This document shows positions 1 to 4,777 of a DNA stretch of 7,166 nucleotides, piece by piece; position 1 is the stretch's first letter; the number at the start of each line of letters is the position of its first letter. A program made the position numbers and the translations under genes. Source of the stretch: Candidatus Scatousia excrementipullorum (GTDB lineage: Bacteria > Cyanobacteriota > Vampirovibrionia > Gastranaerophilales > Gastranaerophilaceae); contig JADIND010000138.1 of assembly GCA_017694215.1 (NCBI GenBank), positions 1 through 7,166 of the forward strand, written 5' to 3'. A model generated the notes under the pieces. That model saw only the letters and a program-made list of their open reading frames with translations. It ran no database searches and was not told the DNA's origin.

Positions 1-45
1 ATATTACCGTAGCTGTTTTTTCAAGTTTAATGGTAAAATTTATTG

Positions 46-1014
46 CTAATTAATGAAGCTTATTTCATAGTATCCGTTATTAATATAGAATTTCATTTTA
101 ACGGTTTCTCCTCTGTAATTTTGCGGAGGAGGATTGAACACAGGAAGTTTCATCAACATTAAATAAACTTGATCATTAACACTTTTATTTGTTGATTGAT
201 AAATGAATTTTCTGTTAAGAAGTTTACCGTTTGCATCAAATGAAAAGGATATTGCACAATCGCCTTCTCCTGTTATTTTGACTACATCCAGTTTGCTTAG
301 CAAAGCATATCTGAGTGAATTTTTATAACGATCCCATTCTCCGCTGTCCATTCTTGCTACCGGTTTTGGAGCGGGAGTGATATTTTGTTTGGGTTTAATA
401 GCTGATGCTTGGGAATTTTGAGGTTGCTGTTGTTTTTTTACAGGTGCAGGTGTTTGTATTTTTTGTTCGGATTGTTTATTTTGTTCACTTTTCTGCTCTG
501 TCTGTTTCGTTTTTGGCGGAGTTTTTACCTGTTGCGGTTTAGAATTCTGGTGCTGTGTTGTTATATTTTGTTTTGGCTTCTGTATCGCTTTTGGCTGTGG
601 TGCTGTTTGTGATTTTTGCTGAGGTTTTTGGGCTTCAGGTGAAAACCAGTTTTTTATAATTTGTTTAGGTTTTTCATAAACGGTAATAATATTCCTCTCT
701 TCTTTTGTAGGCTGGTTTTTCGGAGGTGTTGAATCCCAGATTTCCTCAATATCCGGAATTTGAATTGAAGTTTTTTCTTTTGTAATATTTTTTTGTACAG
801 TTTTTTGCTCAGGTGTTTTGCTGCCTGTTTCCCAGACTAAAAAAGAAAGAAGAATGCAAATTATAAAGATTACTGCCGATAAAACTTGTTTCGTCGGGAA
901 TGCTTTTAATGGTTTTTCTTTGATGTCTTCAATATATGTAAATGTGTCGTTTCCGCAATCACAGTAGTCGGGTTTTATTTTATATTCAGCATTACAAATA
1001 TCACATCTGTACAT
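46..1014 (-). CDS. TonB-like protein with N-terminal zinc-ribbon head
   Basis: A 322-aa protein with four visible parts. Residues 4-20 hold four cysteines (C4, C7, C18, C20; CxxC then CxC), a zinc-ribbon-like knuckle that would be cytoplasmic. Residues 43-61 are a single hydrophobic helix. Residues 62-220 form a low-complexity linker rich in Gln, Lys, Pro and Thr, with the 7-residue repeat KPKQNIT at 146-152 and 207-213. Residues 225-320 form a compact domain (W227, then FSFDANGKLLNRKF, then NPPPQNYRGE) that resembles the TonB/TolA C-terminal fold. Such proteins normally reach across the periplasm and pass inner-membrane energy or tension to outer-membrane partners; that role here is inference from architecture. 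It is the last gene of a three-gene minus-strand operon, and its ATG overlaps the upstream stop by one base (TAATG). The zinc-ribbon head is not typical of TonB and might bind a cytoplasmic partner. I am sure it is a gene, and moderately sure of the TonB-like assignment. Confidence 0.85.
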   Translation of the reverse strand: MYRCDICNAEYKIKPDYCDCGNDTFTYIEDIKEKPLKAFPTKQVLSAVIFIICILLSFLVWETGSKTPEQKTVQKNITKEKTSIQIPDIEEIWDSTPPKNQPTKEERNIITVYEKPKQIIKNWFSPEAQKPQQKSQTAPQPKAIQKPKQNITTQHQNSKPQQVKTPPKTKQTEQKSEQNKQSEQKIQTPAPVKKQQQPQNSQASAIKPKQNITPAPKPVARMDSGEWDRYKNSLRYALLSKLDVVKITGEGDCAISFSFDANGKLLNRKFIYQSTNKSVNDQVYLMLMKLPVFNPPPQNYRGETVKMKFYINNGYYEISFIN

Positions 1015-1928
1015 TAATTTGTGACCCTTTCAATATCGGAATAATCATTCGGAGTTGTGTATCTGTCCTGATTGGATACTACAAATCCTCCTGCAACATT
1101 TGTGGTAATTCTTTTTGTTCCGGCCGGAAAGTTCAGGATAGGTTTTCCCTGATAGCTTAATAAAAGCGGTTTAAGTGCCTGAACAGCATAGTTTGTATAT
1201 CCCGGAGTATCTGACCAGACTCTGAGATTTGATATCTGTCCGAACTTGTTTACAGTAAAAGAAAATCTGAAAACTGTTCCGTGCGGTGCCGCAATTCTGG
1301 AATCCCGCATAACTTTGTTTTGCAAATCGCTTCTCCATTTGTTCCAGACTATTAGTTCTTCTTCTTCTGTCAGAACCGGTGTACTTTGGACTTGAACCGG
1401 TTTCGGCTTTTGAACAACTTGAGGTTTCGGTTTTTCAACCTGTTTTTCAACCGGCTTTTGCTGTACCGGCGGCGTTTGTTTCTGTACTATTTTTTCAGGT
1501 TCGGACTGAGCGGTTTGTTTGTTGTTTACGATATCCATTATGGATTTTGGCAGTTCATATTTTTGTGATTGTTTCTGCTGTTGAGCGGGTGGTGTTTGGT
1601 TTTTTACTGTTTGTTTGTTAGTTTGTGAGGGTGTATTTATTTTTTTTATTGTCTGTTCCTGATATTGCGGTTTTATGTTTTGAGTTTTAATTGTTTGATT
1701 TTGAACGGTTTCTGTCTGCGGTTGAAATTGTATATTTTCGATTTCTTCATATTGTTCAACATGTACGATTTGAGTTTCATCTTCTGCCGTTTTTTCAGGA
1801 AGATTTTCTACAACAGCCTGAGAATGAGAAAATGCAAATTGTTTATGCAAGCCAGGTTTCATAACCAGTATTGCCGTGGTTAACAGTGCATATATTATTA
1901 TCAATGAAATAATCAGTTTGTTGTTCAT
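1014..1928 (-). CDS. TonB/TolA-like envelope protein
   Basis: A 304-aa protein with a short cytoplasmic tail, one N-terminal membrane helix (about residues 4-23), a long Gln/Pro/Lys/Glu linker (about 30-185) and a folded C-terminal domain (about 186-280). The linker contains the near-repeat QTPPAQQQK (111-119) and QTPPVQQKP (151-159), and KPKPxxVQ-type units near 166-180. The C-terminal domain begins WNKWRSDLQNKVM and continues with GTVFRFSFTVNKFGQISNLR and NFPAGTKR, a pattern seen in TonB_C/TolA-like domains. The known role of that family is periplasm-spanning energy transfer to the outer membrane; the actual partner is unknown, and no exbB/exbD is visible. Its ATG overlaps the upstream stop as ATGA, and I see no Shine-Dalgarno before it, so it is probably translated by coupling to the 372-aa gene. 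It shares architecture with the next gene, though the C-terminal sequences differ, so they look like diverged paralogues. Confidence 0.85.
   Translation of the reverse strand: MNNKLIISLIIIYALLTTAILVMKPGLHKQFAFSHSQAVVENLPEKTAEDETQIVHVEQYEEIENIQFQPQTETVQNQTIKTQNIKPQYQEQTIKKINTPSQTNKQTVKNQTPPAQQQKQSQKYELPKSIMDIVNNKQTAQSEPEKIVQKQTPPVQQKPVEKQVEKPKPQVVQKPKPVQVQSTPVLTEEEELIVWNKWRSDLQNKVMRDSRIAAPHGTVFRFSFTVNKFGQISNLRVWSDTPGYTNYAVQALKPLLLSYQGKPILNFPAGTKRITTNVAGGFVVSNQDRYTTPNDYSDIERVTN
1025..1030 (-). promoter_or_regulatory. Shine-Dalgarno for the zinc-ribbon TonB-like gene
   Basis: On the minus strand AAAGGG lies 10 nt before the ATG at 1014, inside the end of the upstream coding sequence. It supports this start together with the TAATG stop/start overlap. 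Confidence 0.45.
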
Positions 1929-3043
1929 AAGCTTGTATAAGGCTGTACTGTCATTGGTTCAGCCAGCATAATCTGGAGATTTGTACCTTCCGGAACGTCA
2001 ATATCCTCTCCTTTAGTTCCGAGTGCGGATACTGTGCCTAAAGCACCTCCGACAGCGGCACCTCCTATGAGTGATTTTACATCAGCTCCAAAAAGTAATG
2101 CAAGCGATGCAATAGCTACTCCGCCAAGCACACCTCCTGCAACTCTTTTGGCAATATTTGCAGCTCGTGATGAGTCTCCTACAATGTAAACCTTATTTGT
2201 TGAAAGGTTTATTACTTTTCCGTCAGGTGTCAGAATCTGATTGAAATTTATACCTATTCTTCCGTTGCCCATAGCAAATGTAGCAGGTCTTGAATCGATT
2301 ACGTTCCCGTTAACAATACTACCCGCAGGTGCTATAACAACTCCGTTAAACATCCAGTCTTCCATAAGTTGTGCGGAAATTCTGTCGTTGTTTGAAATAC
2401 TTTCCGAACTTATTCCTGAACTTAAAACTGCATTAAATTGTGTTCCGGCTTCTATATGTACAAGCGAACCAACAAGAACGTTAGTAGGTGTAATCTGTAT
2501 TGGCTGCTGGGGAACACGTGCGATTTGTCCGTTGTCAAAGCGTTGCTGTGCTTCATCGCTGAAATCGTATTCTTCATATTGCGGCGGAGTCTGCTGCTGA
2601 GCTGCTTGATACTGTGAATTGTTTGATGAAACTGTTCTTATACTGCTCTTACTTTTAGCTAAGAAATCGGTTGCATCATTATAAAATAAGTCCAGAAACG
2701 CACTGCCTCTTATTCTTTTGTAGTCATACCCGTAGTCGTCCAGTATGGTTAAAAGTTCTTTATTCAATGATTGATTTTCGTTTGAAAGGTAATAATAATA
2801 GCAGTTATCTCCGTTTGGTTTAAGAACTATTATATTAAAAAGATTTTGTGCGGGATTTTCGTATATCTGATAATAATTTTGTTCTATAAGATTGTAGCCT
2901 ATTTTGTTGAAAGCAGGTTTGAATAAAGTTTTTATCTGCTGAGAGTTCGCGTTTTCAATCAGATACAATCTTGCGACTTCTGCTGCCGTAGCGTTCTCAA
3001 ATCCGAATATTAGAAATAAAAATACACATAAAATTTTTTTCAT
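1925..3043 (-). CDS. Exported TrbI/VirB10-like glycine-zipper protein
   Basis: A 372-aa protein, first gene of the minus-strand operon. Residues 1-20 are a signal peptide (MKK, hydrophobic core, cleavage near ATA-AEV). Residues about 22-130 are a Tyr/Asn-rich domain I do not recognise, followed by a Gln/Ser-rich spacer (131-180). Residues about 188-290 form a beta-rich domain: HIEAGTQFNAVLSSGI, then NGVVIAPAGSIVNGNVI, then ILTPDGKVINL. This order (aGT, inhibitory-looking beta strands, pGS-xxGxV, pdG) recalls the TrbI/VirB10 C-terminal domain and other periplasmic proteins with the same motif set. Residues 302-342 are a hydrophobic Gly-rich zipper (GGVLGGVA, GGAAVGGALG) that could insert in or span a membrane. 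The end (VPEGTNLQIMLAEPMTV, 350-366) repeats the aGT motif. No strong Shine-Dalgarno precedes the start; a G-rich GCGGGT sits 7 nt upstream, and the signal peptide fixes the ATG. Conjugation genes are absent, so a transfer role is unlikely. Function unknown. Confidence 0.82.
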   Translation of the reverse strand: MKKILCVFLFLIFGFENATAAEVARLYLIENANSQQIKTLFKPAFNKIGYNLIEQNYYQIYENPAQNLFNIIVLKPNGDNCYYYYLSNENQSLNKELLTILDDYGYDYKRIRGSAFLDLFYNDATDFLAKSKSSIRTVSSNNSQYQAAQQQTPPQYEEYDFSDEAQQRFDNGQIARVPQQPIQITPTNVLVGSLVHIEAGTQFNAVLSSGISSESISNNDRISAQLMEDWMFNGVVIAPAGSIVNGNVIDSRPATFAMGNGRIGINFNQILTPDGKVINLSTNKVYIVGDSSRAANIAKRVAGGVLGGVAIASLALLFGADVKSLIGGAAVGGALGTVSALGTKGEDIDVPEGTNLQIMLAEPMTVQPYTSL

Positions 3044-3065
3044 AACAGACCCGCTTTATGATGAT

Positions 3066-3094
3066 ATTATACTTACGGAAGAAGTTTTTGTAAA
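3066..3094 (-). promoter_or_regulatory. Sigma-70-like promoter of the TonB-like operon
   Basis: Reading the minus strand, TTTACA (3094-3089) is followed after 17 bp by a perfect TATAAT (3071-3066). This places the transcription start near 3059 and gives a leader of about 16 nt before the ATG at 3043. It is the strongest promoter match in the window. Confidence 0.7.
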
Positions 3095-3100
3095 CAGGAT

Positions 3101-3129
3101 TTGCATTTAATGATATAAAAATATATAAT
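3101..3129 (+). promoter_or_regulatory. Promoter of the VWA gene, possibly leaderless
   Basis: TTGCAT (3101-3106), a 17-bp spacer and a perfect TATAAT (3124-3129). The expected start, about 7 nt downstream, is position 3136, the A of the ATG. An alternative -10, TATAAA at 3114-3119, would give a leader of about 10 nt. Neither leaves room for a Shine-Dalgarno sequence, and the bases before the ATG are only A and T. Confidence 0.5.
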
Positions 3130-3135
3130 TAATTT

Positions 3136-3972
3136 ATGAAGATTAAGGTTATAATTGCGTCTGTTATAATAGGTATAGCTTTTGCCGGTGTGGTTCCTGT
3201 GTTTGCAAAAAAGGAGAAGGCTACTGTTTACAAGCAGAGTGATTTAATTAAGCAGCAGATTAATGTTTATACTCCTGACATATATAGAAGCGGAGATTTG
3301 GTTCAGTCGGGCCTTGGAATACGCGGGGATGTAATTGAGCTTGTTGTTGATTATTCGGGGAGTATGGACAGGTGGATTAAGCTTGCTGTTACGACTTTAA
3401 AGAGTATATTGCCAAAAATTTCACCTGAAACTAATGTTGGATTGAGAGTGTTCGGGCAGGATACGGGACAAATTTTTATTACGGCAATGTTTACAGGTTG
3501 TCAGGCAACTGAACAGATAGTTCGCCCTGCAAAACAAAATACCGCAGAAGTTATCCGCGGGCTTAACAAGTCAAAAATAGGTTACTCCACTCCGTTGACT
3601 TATGCTTTAAAAAGAACTGTTTACGGTGATTTTTCAGGTATTTCTCATAATACAAAGAAAAAAATTGTTCTTGTAACTGATGGCGGTGAATCCTGCAACG
3701 GCGATCCCTGTGAGTTTATTCGTTCAATAGCGGCTCTCCGTAAAGATATAATAGTTGATGTTATTATGGTTAACGGTTCAAATTCTTTGAAATGTCTCTC
3801 AGATGCAACTGGCGGTAGATATTATAATATAAATAATGCTCAGGATTTCGGAACTGCAATGGGTGTCTCTTTTGAAACACTGCCGGAAAATGCTTTTAAA
3901 AATACCAATCAAAATAATAATGTTCAAACTCAAGGTATCGGTGACGGTTATCACTATGAATATGTACCGTAA
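3136..3972 (+). CDS. Secreted von Willebrand factor A (VWA) domain protein
   Basis: A 278-aa protein. Residues 1-24 are a signal peptide (MKIK, hydrophobic core, cleavage after VFA), which fixes the ATG. Residues about 66-245 are a VWA domain with a complete metal-ion-dependent adhesion site: DYSGS (D72, S74, S76), the threonine in YSTP (T152) and TDGG (D182). The domain order matches the family: hydrophobic strand and DxSxS, then VGLRVFG, then KKIVLVTDGGESC, then DATGGRYYNI. C187 and C192 (ESCNGDPC) lie where related VWA proteins have a paired-Cys motif, and C122 and C220 could form a second pair. VWA domains bind protein ligands through a divalent metal; the ligand here is unknown. The Asn/Gln-rich tail (255-278) has no anchor motif, so the mature protein is probably periplasmic or released. 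It is followed 12 bp later by an unknown membrane protein gene and is divergent from the TonB-like operon. Confidence 0.9.
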   Translation: MKIKVIIASVIIGIAFAGVVPVFAKKEKATVYKQSDLIKQQINVYTPDIYRSGDLVQSGLGIRGDVIELVVDYSGSMDRWIKLAVTTLKSILPKISPETNVGLRVFGQDTGQIFITAMFTGCQATEQIVRPAKQNTAEVIRGLNKSKIGYSTPLTYALKRTVYGDFSGISHNTKKKIVLVTDGGESCNGDPCEFIRSIAALRKDIIVDVIMVNGSNSLKCLSDATGGRYYNINNAQDFGTAMGVSFETLPENAFKNTNQNNNVQTQGIGDGYHYEYVP

Positions 3973-3976
3973 GGAG
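3971..3976 (+). promoter_or_regulatory. Shine-Dalgarno overlapping the VWA stop codon
   Basis: AAGGAG with 8 nt to the ATG at 3985. Its first two bases are the last two of the VWA stop codon TAA. This is the best ribosome site in the window and implies that a ribosome ending the VWA gene can reinitiate here. Confidence 0.75.
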
Positions 3977-3984
3977 TAGTTCAG

Positions 3985-4656
3985 ATGAGGGAGTGTGAAG
4001 ATTTAAAAGATTTTGTGAATGAATTAAGATTTCAGGTAAGAGGTGTTGTGCCTGAAGAACTTAAATCTGAAGAAAAATACATACTGGATATGGTTTATAC
4101 TATGTCTAAACTTTGTGCAGAAAATGTTTCAAAAGAGGATAATCTGAGTGTACTGCTTTGTAAATGTATTATCCGGATGGTTGCGGAAATGACGTTTCAT
4201 AAAACGGTTGCTTTGCTGGAAGCAAATGTTCCTAAAGAGTATCATGAGACTGTGTTGCATCATATCAATTATCATATTTATAACTATTTAGGTAATTTTT
4301 ATTCAGATCCTATCAATGATGTTGTTATAAAACTGGTTTGTGATCTTGTTGATGTTGAATACAATAAGGCATTGGATAATCTTTTTGAAAAAAAAGTAAT
4401 TCAGAGTAGAGTTTATGAAAAAGCCGTGGCTGCCGGCAAAGATGTTTATGTCGTGCCCGTATCGATTTTTGATGTCTTAAAGTCGTCACCTTATGTTTCT
4501 TTTGCTTATATTATTTCATTGCCTGTTATATTTATTTCTGCTCTTATCTGCTTTTTGCATAGCGATATGATTATCGGCACGATTTTTCTTGTTATATTTA
4601 TACTTTTACTGGCAAGATTTTTGACAAGGGAGAATGATATTGTCCTGAAACCGTAA
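3985..4656 (+). CDS. Unknown protein with C-terminal membrane hairpin
   Basis: A 223-aa protein that I do not recognise. Residues 1-165 look mainly helical and soluble, with many charged and aromatic residues, six Cys in the whole protein (C4, C44, C59, C61, C119, C189) and a His/Tyr-rich stretch at 91-101 (HHINYHIYNYL). Two hydrophobic helices follow, about 172-191 and 194-213, joined by a very short turn, and the protein ends with a short charged tail. No signal peptide is present, so the large N-terminal part and the tail are most likely cytoplasmic, with the hairpin in the inner membrane. It sits 12 bp after the VWA gene with a strong Shine-Dalgarno sequence and is probably cotranscribed with it. 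It could link the secreted VWA protein to the cytoplasmic side, but nothing in the sequence shows this directly. Confidence 0.8.
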   Translation: MRECEDLKDFVNELRFQVRGVVPEELKSEEKYILDMVYTMSKLCAENVSKEDNLSVLLCKCIIRMVAEMTFHKTVALLEANVPKEYHETVLHHINYHIYNYLGNFYSDPINDVVIKLVCDLVDVEYNKALDNLFEKKVIQSRVYEKAVAAGKDVYVVPVSIFDVLKSSPYVSFAYIISLPVIFISALICFLHSDMIIGTIFLVIFILLLARFLTRENDIVLKP

Positions 4657-4683
4657 GCCTTATCAAGCTGTTTGGGCTTTTGA
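4655..4683 (+). terminator. Weak candidate terminator after the VWA operon
   Basis: AAGCC at 4655-4659 can pair with GGCTT at 4675-4679, and CTTTT follows. The stem is only 5 bp with a 15-nt loop and the T-run is short. An alternative inner AAGC/GCTT pairing exists. It is in the expected place, just after the last stop, but it is weak. Confidence 0.25.
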
Positions 4684-4710
4684 ATTGTTTGTTGATTAAT
4701 TGTTACAATG

Positions 4711-4739
4711 TTGTTTTAAATTTTTTATTAGTTTATAAT
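4711..4739 (+). promoter_or_regulatory. Sigma-70-like promoter of hppA
   Basis: TTGTTT (4711-4716), a 17-bp spacer and a perfect TATAAT (4734-4739). The start would fall near 4746, giving a leader of about 32 nt before the ATG at 4778. The -35 matches the consensus at only three positions. A second AT-rich box, TACAAT at 4704-4709, has no good -35. Apart from this promoter and the weak hairpin near 4655, I see nothing in the 121-bp gap. Confidence 0.55.
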
Positions 4740-4765
4740 AAAACCGTTAATTTTTAGTTTTTATG

Positions 4766-4772
4766 AAGGGAG
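4766..4772 (+). promoter_or_regulatory. Shine-Dalgarno that decides the hppA start
   Basis: AAGGGAG with 5 nt to the ATG at 4778. An in-frame ATG also lies at 4763, but it precedes and overlaps this site and has no ribosome site of its own. The second ATG is therefore preferred, and it gives a normal signal-peptide-like N-terminus (MIKK). Confidence 0.7.
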
Positions 4773-4777
4773 ATATT

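Noticed and set aside
1..45. Possible terminator of the minus-strand operon (TTACC at 4-8 pairing with GGTAA at 32-36).
   Set aside because: Five base pairs with a 23-nt loop and no proper T-run on the minus strand; not enough to call. Nothing else is seen in this short segment.
409..612. Plus-strand open frame of 67 codons rich in Leu, Phe and Arg.
   Set aside because: It is the antisense of the Gln/Lys/Pro linker of the minus-strand TonB-like gene; such codons read backwards as Leu/Phe. No ribosome site.
942..1160. Plus-strand open frame of 72 codons spanning the junction of the two TonB-like genes.
   Set aside because: It crosses two real minus-strand genes with a matching stop/start overlap and shows no protein features.
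1379..1883. Three short plus-strand open frames (1379-1621, 1386-1568, 1665-1883).
   Set aside because: All lie opposite the low-complexity linker of the 304-aa gene and have the same composition artefact, with no start signal.
2241..2600. Plus-strand open frame of 119 codons.
   Set aside because: It lies antisense within the 372-aa gene, whose signal peptide, domain pattern and operon context are convincing. It has no ribosome site or recognisable domain.
1925..3043. Conjugation or type IV secretion gene (VirB10/TrbI).
   Set aside because: The motif resemblance is only distant, the protein has a cleavable signal rather than an N-terminal anchor, and no other secretion or transfer genes are nearby.
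4763..4765. Upstream in-frame ATG for hppA.
   Set aside because: It overlaps the AAGGGAG that serves the ATG at 4778 and would add only five residues ahead of a normal signal peptide.
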